Shown: piece by piece, positions 1 to 7,604 of the stretch
Layout: the number at the start of each line of letters is the position of its first letter
How positions within the stretch are numbered: the first letter of the stretch is position 1
Source of the DNA: Bradyrhizobium sp. CCBAU 53338
Lineage (GTDB): Bacteria > Pseudomonadota > Alphaproteobacteria > Rhizobiales > Xanthobacteraceae
NCBI RefSeq assembly: GCF_015291665.1
Contig: NZ_CP030048.1
Coordinates: 248,001 to 312,000, forward strand
Direction of reading: 5' to 3'
DNA: 64,000 nucleotides
Notes under the pieces: model-generated
What the model was told of the DNA's origin: nothing
Databases searched by the model: none
Seen by the model: the letters and a program-made list of their open reading frames with translations, nothing else
Program-made: the position numbers and the translations under genes

Positions 1-281
<281 letters not shown>

Positions 282-475
282 TCAATCTGGCATCTTTCCG
301 GGCAAATGGCACAAAAAACTTGCAGATTGAAGCGGAAAAACGTTTGCCCGAGGTCGGTCATGTGAACGGCCGCCTCTGTACAGGGCAATGTTTCATCCCT
401 CACAATGCGTTTTTGGCATGGATGCGGTGAACCCGCGCCTGCCGAACGGTACATAAGTATTTTGGGGGGCGTTTC

Positions 476-1366
476 ATGGCGAGTTGGTTCTACGCATCCG
501 AGGGCAAGCAGCAGGGGCCCTATCCGGAAGGGCAATTCCGCGATCTGATCGCGCAAGGGATCGTGCGCCCCGATACGCTGGTGTGGTCCGAGGGCATGGC
601 CGGCTGGCAGAAGGCCGCCGAAATTCCGGGTCTCATGTCGGGCGGCGGCGCGCCGCCGATCATTCCCGCCGGAGGCCCGCCGATGATGGGCGGCGGGGGC
701 TATGCAGGCAGCGGCAGCGCTGCCGGCGGATCGCTGTCGATCGATTTCGGCATCATCGACTTCACCTGGCGAACGCTCGCGCTCCTGATCGGCTCGTGCT
801 TCATCATCCCGATCCCGTGGCTGTTCGTCTGGTACACGAAATGGATCGTGTCCTGCGTGACGGTGCCGGGGCGGCCGAACCTCTCCTTCACCGGCACCGC
901 GATGACGGTCGTGCCCTGGTTCCTCGGCTTCTTCGTTCTGGCCGTCGTCGTCGGCTATAGCGGCGTCCAGGTGCTGAACCTCGTGCTCTTCATCGTCGAG
1001 ATCGTCCTCTACTGGATGCTGATCAAGTGGATGGTCGCCAACATCGCCTCCAACGGGCAGGGGCTCGGCCTCAGCTTCACCGGCTCGATCTGGGGCTATA
1101 TCGGCTGGAACCTGCTGTTCGCGGTGTCCATGATCACCATCATCGGATGGGCCTGGGTCGCCGCCGCCCAGCTGCGCTGGATGTATCGCAACATCGAGGG
1201 CACGCGCCGGGAGATCGTCTTCAAGGGCAGCGGCCTCGGGATTCTCTGGCGCGGAATCGTGGCTGCGATCCTGAGCAGCCTCATCATCCCGATTCCGTGG
1301 GTCTATCGCTGGATCATGAACTGGTTCGCATCGCAGACCGAGCTCGCACCGCGCCGTTCGATGTAA
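476..1366 (+). CDS. GYF_2 (DUF4339) domain multi-pass membrane protein
   Basis: This 296-residue protein begins with a GYF_2/DUF4339 module (about residues 3-50, with WFYASEGKQQGPYPEGQF and a second Trp cluster near GMAGWQKA). A Gly/Pro-rich linker (about 55-88) follows, then five or six hydrophobic segments. The membrane part carries internally similar stretches (IIPIPWLFVWYTKW and IIPIPWVYRWIMNW), like the repeated DUF898 membrane proteins, so it may be an internal duplication. GYF_2 modules probably bind proteins at the inner face of the membrane, but no function is established. A GGGGGG Shine-Dalgarno lies just before the ATG. It diverges from glnK, and a hairpin separates it from tesB. 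Confidence 0.8.
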   Translation: MASWFYASEGKQQGPYPEGQFRDLIAQGIVRPDTLVWSEGMAGWQKAAEIPGLMSGGGAPPIIPAGGPPMMGGGGYAGSGSAAGGSLSIDFGIIDFTWRTLALLIGSCFIIPIPWLFVWYTKWIVSCVTVPGRPNLSFTGTAMTVVPWFLGFFVLAVVVGYSGVQVLNLVLFIVEIVLYWMLIKWMVANIASNGQGLGLSFTGSIWGYIGWNLLFAVSMITIIGWAWVAAAQLRWMYRNIEGTRREIVFKGSGLGILWRGIVAAILSSLIIPIPWVYRWIMNWFASQTELAPRRSM

Positions 1367-1381
1367 GCACGATCGGAACAT

Positions 1382-1408
1382 CTCGAGCGCGCTGAATTCG
1401 CGCTCGAG
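1382..1408. terminator. Hairpin between convergent GYF_2 and tesB genes
   Basis: A perfect 10-bp inverted repeat (CTCGAGCGCG and CGCGCTCGAG, 7-nt loop) fills most of the 46-bp gap between two convergent genes. No clean T-run follows on either strand, so the terminator role is inferred from position and stem strength. Confidence 0.5.
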
Positions 1409-1412
1409 GTTA

Positions 1413-2276
1413 TCAGCTCCGCCGCTCGCGCACGGAGCCTTCCTGCGCGACGGAGGCGACCAGCGTGCCGTCCGGCTTGAAGATCGAGCCGCGCGTCAGG
1501 CCGCGGCCGCCTCGCGCGCTCGGCGAATCCTGTGCGTAGAGCAGCCATTCGTCGGCGCGGAACGGGCGGTGAAACCACATCGCGTGGTCGAGGCTCGCCG
1601 GCATCATGCGCTTGTCGAACAGGGTGCGGCCATAGCGTGCCATGATTGCATCCAGCAGCGAGAAGTCCGACGCATAGGCCAGCGCGCACATGTGCAGCGC
1701 CGGATCGTCGGGCAGCGTCGCCGCCGTCTTGATCCAAACATGGATGCGGCCGTCCTCGATCTTCTGGCCGAAATAGCGGCCGAGCTCGACCGGGCGCAGT
1801 TCGATCGGGCGGTCGGACTCGTAGTAGCGGCGGATGAAATCGGGCATCTCGCGGAACATCGGCTGCTTCGCGACCTCCTCCGCGGTCAGTTTTTCCGGCG
1901 GCGGCACGTCGGGCATCTTGTCCTGGTGGTCGAACGCGCTCTCTTCCTCGGCGTGGAACGATACCATGATCGAGAAGATCGCATTGCCGTGCTGGATCGC
2001 GGTGACGCGGCGCGTCGAATAGCTCTTGCCGTCGCGCAGACGCTCGACCTGGTAGATGATCGGGATCTGCGGATCGCCGGGCAGGATGAAATAGCAATGC
2101 AGCGAATGCGGCAGCCGGCCTTCGACGGTGCGGCAGGCCGCCACCATCGCCTGTCCGATCACCTGGCCGCCGAACACCCGCTGCCAGCTCGTCTTCGGGC
2201 TGTTGCCGCGGAACAAATTCACCTCGAGCTGTTCGAGGTCGAGGATCGAAATCAGGTCGATCAGGCTTTTGGACAT
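1413..2276 (-). CDS. tesB: Acyl-CoA thioesterase II (TesB)
   Basis: At 287 residues from MSKSLIDLISILDLEQLE this matches the usual length of TesB (E. coli about 286). It has the double-hotdog arrangement with N-terminal motifs NLFRGNSPKTSWQRVFGGQV and GQAMVAACRTV. The C-terminal half includes LDHAMWFHRPFRADEWLLY and RGLTRGSIF, where the family's catalytic residues lie. It hydrolyses acyl-CoA to free fatty acid and CoA in the cytoplasm. An upstream in-frame extension to 2354 is open, but it would run through the palindromic repeat at 2295-2326, so the MSKSLID start is preferred. It diverges from the FAD hydroxylase gene. Confidence 0.93.
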   Translation of the reverse strand: MSKSLIDLISILDLEQLEVNLFRGNSPKTSWQRVFGGQVIGQAMVAACRTVEGRLPHSLHCYFILPGDPQIPIIYQVERLRDGKSYSTRRVTAIQHGNAIFSIMVSFHAEEESAFDHQDKMPDVPPPEKLTAEEVAKQPMFREMPDFIRRYYESDRPIELRPVELGRYFGQKIEDGRIHVWIKTAATLPDDPALHMCALAYASDFSLLDAIMARYGRTLFDKRMMPASLDHAMWFHRPFRADEWLLYAQDSPSARGGRGLTRGSIFKPDGTLVASVAQEGSVRERRS

Positions 2277-2294
2277 GGAATCCAGCTTTCGCAT

Positions 2295-2326
2295 CGTCAT
2301 TCCAGCTGCGCTGCTCCGGAATGACA
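2295..2326. repeat. Short palindromic intergenic repeat (GTCATTCC type)
   Basis: An inverted repeat GTCATTCC/GGAATGAC with a 14-nt centre lies between the divergent tesB and hydroxylase genes. Longer versions of the same arms occur at 23043-23137 and 55761-55852, so this looks like a short member of a dispersed family. Confidence 0.7.
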
Positions 2327-2416
2327 CAATGGGGGCGTTCCGCCCTTGTTTCACCGCACTGTTTCGCCCACCTCAAGTCTGCTAGCAAGACCCGAGAACT
2401 GGCCGGGAAATTTCGT

Positions 2417-3634
2417 ATGTCACAGAGCAGCATAGTCATTGGCGGCGGCGCGTTTGCGGGCCTCGCGCTCGCTTTGGCGCTGCGCCAGGGGCTCGGCCCC
2501 GAGATTCCCGTCATCGTCGCCGATCCGGCGCTCAGCTCGCGGCCGAGCCGCGATCCCCGTGCGACCGCGATCGTCGCGGCCTGCCGCCGGCTGTTCGAAG
2601 CGCTCGGCGCCTGGGACGACGTCAGCGCCGAGGCGCAGCCGATCCTCGACATGGTCGTCACGGATTCGAAGCTCGAGGACGCCACGCGTCCGGCGTTCCT
2701 GAATTTCGCCGGCGATGTCGCGCCCGGCGAGCCCTTTGCGCATATGGTCGAGAACCGCCGCCTGATCGATGCGCTGGTGGTCCGCGCCGAAGCAGCCGGC
2801 ATCGATCTGCGCGCCACTGTCGTTGCGTCCTACGACGCAAGTGCGGACGGCGTTGAGGTGACGCTCGGCGACGGGAGCAGGATTGCTGCAAGCCTGCTGG
2901 TCGCTGCCGATGGCGCGCGGTCGAAACTGCGCGAGCGGGCCGGCATCGCCACCCACGGCTGGGAATACGATCAATCCGGCATCGTCGTCACCGTCGGTCA
3001 TGAGCGCGATCACGAGGGCCGTGCCGAAGAGCACTTTCTGCCCGCGGGGCCGTTCGCGATTTTGCCGCTGACCGGCAAGCGTTCGTCGCTGGTGTGGACC
3101 GAGCGCCGAGCCGAGGCCGCGCGCATCATTGCGCTCAGCGACGTAGAATTCCACGCCGAGCTCGAGCAGCGTTTCGGTCTGCATCTCGGCGAGATCAAGG
3201 CGCTCGACAAGCCGCGCGCGTTCCCGCTGTCCTATTTCGTGGCGCGCTCCTTCGTCGCCGAGCGCCTTGCGCTGGTCGGCGATTCCGCGCACGTCATCCA
3301 CCCGATCGCGGGCCAGGGCCTCAACATGGGGCTGAAGGACGTCGCCGCACTGGCTGAGGTCGTGGTCGATGCCGCGCGGCTCGGCATGGATATTGGCGGT
3401 GCCGACGTGCTCGAGCGCTACCAGCGCTGGCGCCGCTTCGACACCATGGCGATGGGCGTCGCCACCAACTCGCTGAACTTCCTGTTCTCGAACGAGTCGA
3501 CCCTGCTGCGCTCGTTGCGCGACATCGGACTCGGCATCGTCGACCGCACCCCGCCGCTGAAGAACCTCTTCATCCGCCAGGCCGCGGGACTGACCGGCGA
3601 GATTCCGCGGCTGTTGAAGGGCGAGGCGCTGTAG
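2417..3634 (+). CDS. UbiH/UbiF/VisC/COQ6-type FAD-dependent hydroxylase
   Basis: This is a 405-residue flavoprotein monooxygenase of the ubiquinone-biosynthesis hydroxylase family. It shows the FAD-binding Rossmann motif (VIGGGAFAGLALALAL, residues 6-21), a DGARSKLRE motif in the middle and the family signature LVGDSAHVIHPIAGQGLNMG near residue 290. Such enzymes hydroxylate the aromatic ring of ubiquinone precursors using O2 and NAD(P)H-reduced FAD. Which ring position it acts on cannot be told from sequence alone, so no symbol is given. The ATG at 2417 (MSQSSIVIGGG) puts the FAD motif at the expected place; the open frame upstream to 2321 crosses the repeat and is not believed. Confidence 0.9.
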   Translation: MSQSSIVIGGGAFAGLALALALRQGLGPEIPVIVADPALSSRPSRDPRATAIVAACRRLFEALGAWDDVSAEAQPILDMVVTDSKLEDATRPAFLNFAGDVAPGEPFAHMVENRRLIDALVVRAEAAGIDLRATVVASYDASADGVEVTLGDGSRIAASLLVAADGARSKLRERAGIATHGWEYDQSGIVVTVGHERDHEGRAEEHFLPAGPFAILPLTGKRSSLVWTERRAEAARIIALSDVEFHAELEQRFGLHLGEIKALDKPRAFPLSYFVARSFVAERLALVGDSAHVIHPIAGQGLNMGLKDVAALAEVVVDAARLGMDIGGADVLERYQRWRRFDTMAMGVATNSLNFLFSNESTLLRSLRDIGLGIVDRTPPLKNLFIRQAAGLTGEIPRLLKGEAL

Positions 3635-3660
3635 CAAAAGGCGCCGCTGCAAACTCCGCT

Positions 3661-3688
3661 CGTCGTCCCGGCCTTCGCCGGGACGACA
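3661..3688. repeat. Palindromic repeat (GTCGTCCCGG type) at a convergent junction
   Basis: A perfect 10-bp stem GTCGTCCCGG/CCGGGACGAC closes over a 6-nt loop between the convergent hydroxylase and Trm112-like genes. The same arms recur at 13778-13815 and, as GTCGTCCTGG, at 14781-14808. It could act as a bidirectional terminator. Confidence 0.75.
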
Positions 3689-3728
3689 GCGAGATCGTTG
3701 CGCGGTCATCGCGCAACAACAGCTTCCC

Positions 3729-3941
3729 TCAATCGATCTTCCTTGCCTCTTCCGGCAGCATGATCGGGATGCCGTCGCGGATCGGATAAGCGAGCTTGGC
3801 GCTGCGCGAAATCAGCTCCTGCTTGGCCGAATCGAATTCCAGCGGACCCTTGGTCAGCGGGCAGACCAGGATCTCCAGCAGTTTGGGATCGACGCTGTTT
3901 TCGGCACGTTCGGTCGGCGCGTTCATGGGGGTCTCCGGCAT
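3729..3941 (-). CDS. Trm112-family (UPF0434/YcaR-like) small protein
   Basis: A 70-residue protein with the family core [19 protein letters not shown] and [18 protein letters not shown]. The bacterial Trm112/YcaR family resembles a zinc ribbon, but here, as in many members, only one cysteine remains (Cys in VCPLTKG), so metal binding is doubtful. Eukaryotic Trm112 activates methyltransferases; the bacterial role is not settled. A second in-frame ATG lies at 3926 (MNAPTERA). It faces the hydroxylase gene across a palindromic repeat. Confidence 0.88.
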   Translation of the reverse strand: MPETPMNAPTERAENSVDPKLLEILVCPLTKGPLEFDSAKQELISRSAKLAYPIRDGIPIMLPEEARKID

Positions 3942-3982
3942 TCGCCTGCCTCTAACACAGAAATTCGCGGTCGCCCATCATC

Positions 3983-4513
3983 TCAGCCCGAGACCATCTT
4001 CTGGATCTCGTCGAGCAGGCCCTGGAGCCGCGCGGCCGGCACCGGCGCGGCCGAGAGTGCGAAGCCGAGAAACGTCCAGTACAGGACCTGCGCACGCGCC
4101 TGCGCGGCGGCTGCGGAGAGCCCGCGTCGTTCCAGCAGCGCCTCGATATAGTCGAGCCGGCGGCGGTCGATGGCGCGGACCGCCGCCTGCGCCGCCGGAT
4201 CGAACGCCGCCCAGTTGCGCACTGCGCGCTCCAGGTCGAGCCGGGCGCCAAAGGTTCGGCGCAGCAGCGCCTTCAGCGGCTCGTCGCTGTCGGCCTCGAC
4301 ACCCGCGATGATCTCTTCGGCCGCGATCTCGCGCCAGCGTTTCAGTATCGCCGCGTGGAACGCGCCGAGATCGGCGAAATGCCAGTAAAAACTGCCGCGC
4401 GAGACACCCATGGCCTTTGCCAGGGGATCGGCCTTCAGCGCGGTGAAGCCGCTTTTGGTGAGCGCCTTGATGCCCTGGCTGATCCAGTCGTCGGCGGAGA
4501 GCTGTTCGGTCAT
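3983..4513 (-). CDS. TetR/AcrR-family transcriptional regulator
   Basis: A 176-residue regulator with an N-terminal TetR helix-turn-helix: residues 14-60 include KADPLAKAMGVSRGSFYWHF and the typical Y-W-H-F end of the recognition helix. The C-terminal helical half is the ligand-binding domain; the ligand is unknown. The frame is open up to an ATG at 4537, but that codon lies inside an operator palindrome (4536-4549) and has no ribosome site. The ATG at 4513 (MTEQLSADDW) is therefore preferred. It diverges from the 4605-7085 operon and probably represses it and itself, because palindromes flank the predicted promoter. Confidence 0.9.
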   Translation of the reverse strand: MTEQLSADDWISQGIKALTKSGFTALKADPLAKAMGVSRGSFYWHFADLGAFHAAILKRWREIAAEEIIAGVEADSDEPLKALLRRTFGARLDLERAVRNWAAFDPAAQAAVRAIDRRRLDYIEALLERRGLSAAAAQARAQVLYWTFLGFALSAAPVPAARLQGLLDEIQKMVSG

Positions 4514-4535
4514 GTCGGGTTCCGAAATCCCGACC

Positions 4536-4549
4536 ATACACTAGTGTAT
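4536..4549. promoter_or_regulatory. Probable TetR operator 1 (ATACACTAGTGTAT)
   Basis: A perfect 14-bp palindrome sits 23 bp upstream of the regulator start. It abuts the -35 hexamer of the divergent operon promoter. The half-site ATACA/TGTAT is repeated in the second palindrome at 4579-4596. Confidence 0.7.
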
Positions 4550-4577
4550 TGACAGCCGGCGCGCCAGCGCCTATTTC
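4549..4577 (+). promoter_or_regulatory. Sigma-70-type promoter of the 4605-7085 operon
   Basis: TTGACA at 4549-4554 is followed by exactly 17 bp and TATTTC at 4572-4577. The expected transcription start is about 4584, inside the second operator. A strong GGAGGT ribosome site follows at 4595-4600. Confidence 0.65.
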
Positions 4578-4578
4578 A

Positions 4579-4596
4579 CCATACACAGATGTATGG
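4579..4596. promoter_or_regulatory. Probable TetR operator 2 (CCATACA-N4-TGTATGG)
   Basis: A 7-bp perfect inverted repeat with a 4-bp centre overlaps the expected start of transcription, a classic place for repression by a TetR protein. It shares the ATACA/TGTAT half-sites with operator 1. Confidence 0.7.
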
Positions 4597-4604
4597 AGGT
4601 GATG

Positions 4605-4955
4605 ATGCGTGATCTCTTGCTGCAGTGCGCCGGCGTCGGAGCCGTCATCGTGGCGTTGATCCATGGCATCCTCGGCGAGACCAAGGTCTTTCCCCGCGCC
4701 ACCATCGAGCCCGAACGGCTCCGCACCCTGATCCGCCTGGTCTGGCAGGCCTCGACCGTCGCCTGGATCGGCTGCGGCGTGTTGCTGGTCGTCACGCCCT
4801 GGATGGAGTCGGCGCTCGCACGCCACTGGATCGTCATCATCATGGCTTGCGTGTTCGGCCTCTCCGCCTGCGCCAATGCATGGGCGACGCGCGGACGCCA
4901 TTTCGGCTGGATGGCGCTGAGCGCGGTCGTGGTGATGGCGATCGCCGGCTACTGA
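4605..4955 (+). CDS. Small four-helix membrane protein, function unknown
   Basis: A 116-residue hydrophobic protein with about four membrane segments (near residues 5-22, 45-62, 72-90 and 97-114) and a positively charged loop (TRGRHFG) before the last one. I do not recognise a named family. The ATG at 4605 (MRDLLLQC) is chosen because GGAGGT at 4595-4600 gives ideal spacing; the ATGs at 4593 and 4602 overlap or crowd that site. It is the first gene of the TetR-controlled operon, so it may have a role in transport or membrane adaptation to the regulator's ligand (inference). Confidence 0.75.
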   Translation: MRDLLLQCAGVGAVIVALIHGILGETKVFPRATIEPERLRTLIRLVWQASTVAWIGCGVLLVVTPWMESALARHWIVIIMACVFGLSACANAWATRGRHFGWMALSAVVVMAIAGY

Positions 4956-4995
4956 TCGTCGCAACGGCAGCCACGCATTCAAGCGGAGTGACGCC

Positions 4996-5799
4996 ATGGA
5001 AGATCGTGTTCGGCTGACCATCGTCGATGACGTGGCCCATGTCCGGCTCAATCGTCCGGACAAGATGAATGCCCTTGACCCCGCGATGTTCGAAGCCCTC
5101 ATTGCAGCCGGCACGGAGCTCGGTGCACGCAAGGATGTCCGCGCCGTCGTTCTGTCCGGTGAGGGGCGGGCGTTCTGCGCCGGCCTCGATCTGGATCGGC
5201 TTCTCGCGACGACGCGAGGCGAATCCCTGATCCCGTCCGTCGACCTGACGCAACGAAGCCACGACATGGCAAACTACGCGCAGCATCTGGTCTGGCTCTG
5301 GCGCGAGCTGCCGGTACCCGTCATCGCCGCGGTCCATGGCGTCGCCCTCGGCGGCGGCTTCCAGCTCGCGCTCGGTGCGGACCTTCGCTATCTGGCGCCG
5401 GTGACGAAGCTTGGCGTCATCGAGGCCGGATGGGGTCTGGTGCCCGACATGGCCGGCACCCAATTGATGCGTCACCTTGCACGCGAGGATGTCGTGCGCG
5501 AGCTGACCTATACCGGCCGCGTGTTCTCGGCGGGCGAAGCGCTGGCCTATGGATTCGCGACGGGACTGGCCGACGATCCACTGGCGGCGGCATTGGAGGT
5601 CGCACGCGAGATCGCCGGCCGCAGCCCGGACGCCGTTCGCGCCGCCAAGCGTCTGCTCAATCTCGCCGCGACCTCGGACGTCGCCACCGGTCTTGCCGCC
5701 GAGACCGCCGAGCAGGCCGCACTGCTTGGCACCCCCAATCACGTCGAGGCCGTGCGCAGCAATCTCGAAAACCGCGCACCGCGATGGAGCCAGGCATGA
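4996..5799 (+). CDS. Crotonase-fold enoyl-CoA hydratase/isomerase family protein
   Basis: This 267-residue protein has both oxyanion-hole segments of the crotonase fold (AFCAGLDLDRL near residue 58 and GVALGGGFQLALGADLRY near 120). The acidic region reads VIEAGWGLVPDMAGTQ. The glutamate usual in hydratases is replaced by aspartate here, a pattern closer to delta3,5-delta2,4-dienoyl-CoA isomerases (family knowledge), so isomerase activity is possible. It probably acts on a fatty or aromatic acyl-CoA in the cytoplasm. Its stop codon overlaps the start of the thioesterase gene (ATGA), so the two are translationally coupled. Confidence 0.88.
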   Translation: MEDRVRLTIVDDVAHVRLNRPDKMNALDPAMFEALIAAGTELGARKDVRAVVLSGEGRAFCAGLDLDRLLATTRGESLIPSVDLTQRSHDMANYAQHLVWLWRELPVPVIAAVHGVALGGGFQLALGADLRYLAPVTKLGVIEAGWGLVPDMAGTQLMRHLAREDVVRELTYTGRVFSAGEALAYGFATGLADDPLAAALEVAREIAGRSPDAVRAAKRLLNLAATSDVATGLAAETAEQAALLGTPNHVEAVRSNLENRAPRWSQA

Positions 5800-6269
5800 G
5801 CGCCCAGAGCTTCGGTGTCCAAAGCTTCGGTGTCCAAGGGTTTGATCTCCAAGCTCTCCGGGCCGTCAATTCGTCTGCCGCCTTCAATCGCAAGGCGGAG
5901 TTTGATGTCGCTGCGGCCGGTCGTGGCGAAGCAACGATCCGAATGACATGGCACGACGATTTCGCCCAATATTCCGGACACCTCCACGCCGGCATGATCG
6001 CAGCCCTTCTCGACACCGCTTGCGGCTTTGCCGCCGCGACGCTGGTCGGCCCGGTTACTGCATCGCATTTCGCGATGAACTGTCTCAGGCCGGCGATCGG
6101 CCGTCATTTCATCGCCAAGGGGACGACGGTGCGCGCCGGACGCCGGCAAGTGTTCGCTCGTGCCGAGTTGCTGGCGGCCGATGAGCAGGACCAACTGTCC
6201 CTCGTCGCAACCGGAGAAACCGTGCTCGTTCCTACCGGCGGACCATCGAGCAGGATTGACGGGAGCTGA
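5796..6269 (+). CDS. PaaI-type hotdog thioesterase
   Basis: A 157-residue single-hotdog protein. The conserved core is YSGHLHAGMIAALLDTACGF (about residues 63-82), where the HAG..AALLDTA pattern is typical of PaaI/YbgC-like acyl-CoA thioesterases, followed by beta strands containing VTASHFAMNCLRPA. It would release CoA from a short or aromatic acyl-CoA, fitting the crotonase before it. The start at 5796 overlaps the upstream stop. The N-terminus carries a 15-bp tandem repeat coding QSFGV-QSFGV-QGFDL, outside the hotdog fold, probably a recent slippage product. Confidence 0.88.
   Translation: MSAQSFGVQSFGVQGFDLQALRAVNSSAAFNRKAEFDVAAAGRGEATIRMTWHDDFAQYSGHLHAGMIAALLDTACGFAAATLVGPVTASHFAMNCLRPAIGRHFIAKGTTVRAGRRQVFARAELLAADEQDQLSLVATGETVLVPTGGPSSRIDGS
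5805..5849 (+). repeat. 15-bp tandem repeat (three units) in the thioesterase N-terminus
   Basis: Units CAGAGCTTCGGTGTC (5805-5819) and CAAAGCTTCGGTGTC (5820-5834) differ by one base. A third, diverged unit at 5835-5849 codes QGFDL. The repeat is a whole number of codons, so the reading frame is kept. Confidence 0.85.
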
Positions 6270-6272
6270 AGC

Positions 6273-7085
6273 ATGACGCTGACACTCGTCACCGGAGGCA
6301 CGGGTCATCTCGGCCGTGACATCGTCGATCGCCTCGTTCGCGACGGGCATCGTGTCCGGCTGTTTGCACGCGCCCGAGGTACGCGGCCGGACGTCGAATG
6401 GGCCATCGGCGATCTTGCCACGGGCGCTGGCTTGTTCGACGCCTTGAACGATGTCGACACGGTCATCAACGCGGCGACGCATTCGCCGATCGCGCGGCGC
6501 GGCGGCGTTCGGCCGGTCGATTTCTTCAAATCGCCTTCGGCGGTGGACGTCGACGGAACGGAGCGTTTGCTGTCGCTCTGCGAGCAGCAATCCATCCGGC
6601 ACTTTCTGCATGTGTCGATCGTCGGTCTCGATGACGCGACATTGCCGTATGCACGGGTCAAGCTGGCGGGGGAAAAGCTGGTTCGCGCCTCCAGCCTGCC
6701 GTGGTCCGTCGTTCGTGCAATGCCATTCTACTATCTGCTCGATAAGATGCTCGCGGGCCTCGCCTGGCTTCCGCTGTGGCCGATGCCGACGACGTCCTTC
6801 AATCCCGTCGATACCAGCGATGTCGCCGATCACGTCGTCGCCTGCGCCTTCGACGGGATGTCTGGCGAGCGCACGGAGATCGGCGGCCCTGAAGACCTCG
6901 GCGTCGCCGCGCTCGCCGGCCAGTATCGGGATGCGCGAGGGCTGCATCGAAAAATACTCCCGATACCGATGTCCGAGGCAAAGGCGCGCGGCATGGGCTT
7001 TGTCGTCAGCCGGGGCGTGCGTGGGCGGCTCGCATGGGCGGAATGGCTGCAACGCCGCTATTCCGGCACGCACCACGCCGCCTAG
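6273..7085 (+). CDS. NAD(P)-binding SDR/NmrA-like protein
   Basis: A 270-residue atypical short-chain dehydrogenase. The Rossmann motif is at the N-terminus (LVTGGTGHLGRDIVDRL, residues 4-20). Later segments NAATHSPIA, HFLHVSIVGLDD and PYARVKLAGEKLV resemble NmrA/NAD-dependent epimerase-like proteins, with a Y-x-x-x-K pair in PYARVK. The substrate is unknown. It starts 3 bp after the thioesterase stop and ends the TetR-controlled operon. Related proteins are sometimes redox sensors and sometimes dehydrogenases; its place beside CoA enzymes slightly favours an enzymatic role. Confidence 0.85.
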   Translation: MTLTLVTGGTGHLGRDIVDRLVRDGHRVRLFARARGTRPDVEWAIGDLATGAGLFDALNDVDTVINAATHSPIARRGGVRPVDFFKSPSAVDVDGTERLLSLCEQQSIRHFLHVSIVGLDDATLPYARVKLAGEKLVRASSLPWSVVRAMPFYYLLDKMLAGLAWLPLWPMPTTSFNPVDTSDVADHVVACAFDGMSGERTEIGGPEDLGVAALAGQYRDARGLHRKILPIPMSEAKARGMGFVVSRGVRGRLAWAEWLQRRYSGTHHAA

Positions 7086-7292
7086 CGGAGTCCGCAACGC
7101 TCGCGGACGAATCCGGCCGTGAGGCTTAAGGCCGCAGCGCGCGGCCAAACACGCGTTGCGCGGAGCGCGCTGATGTTTTGGCGACGGTTAGAATATCTCT
7201 AACGCCGCACTGATCCGAACCCCGATTGACTTCACGGCGTCCCTGGCTTCCTTCGGCCCGCGTTTCGCGCACACGACACAGAGGAGATATCA

Positions 7293-7571
7293 GTGAGAGT
7301 CATTCGTGTTCTTGCCGTCGCACTGACGGTCGGGATCGGCATGGGGTCGACGGCGATGGCCGACGGTTTCAAGGATTGCACCAAGCTCGACAAGGCGTCT
7401 TGGAAGCCGGCGGGCGATGCCGAAGCCAAGGCCAAGGCCGCGGGTTATGAGGTGCGCCGCTCCAAGATCGAAGGCTCCTGCTATGAGGTCTATGGCGTCA
7501 AGGAAGGCAAGCTCTACGAGCTGTTCTACAGCCCGGAAGATCTCAGCCTGAAGCACACGATCGCCAAGTAA
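7293..7571 (+). CDS. Exported PepSY-domain protein
   Basis: A 92-residue protein starting with GTG at 7293, supported by GAGGAGA seven bases upstream. Residues 1-23 form a signal peptide (ending TAMADG), so the mature protein is periplasmic. The mature part (KAKAAGYEVRRSKIEGSCYE, then VYGVKEGKLYELFYSP) fits the PepSY_2 group, with two cysteines that could pair. Such proteins often accompany membrane cytochromes or ferric reductases. Here a cytochrome b561 gene follows 33 bp downstream, which suggests a joint function in membrane electron transfer (inference). Confidence 0.82.
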   Translation: MRVIRVLAVALTVGIGMGSTAMADGFKDCTKLDKASWKPAGDAEAKAKAAGYEVRRSKIEGSCYEVYGVKEGKLYELFYSPEDLSLKHTIAK

Positions 7572-7604
7572 GGCTGTGCGCCAAGGTGTGAGGGTGGTCC
7601 CGTC

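Noticed and set aside
307..324. TGGCAC followed by TTGC, resembling a sigma-54 promoter near glnK
   Set aside because: The spacing between the two elements is two bases too long for the -24/-12 consensus and it points away from glnK toward the GYF_2 gene.
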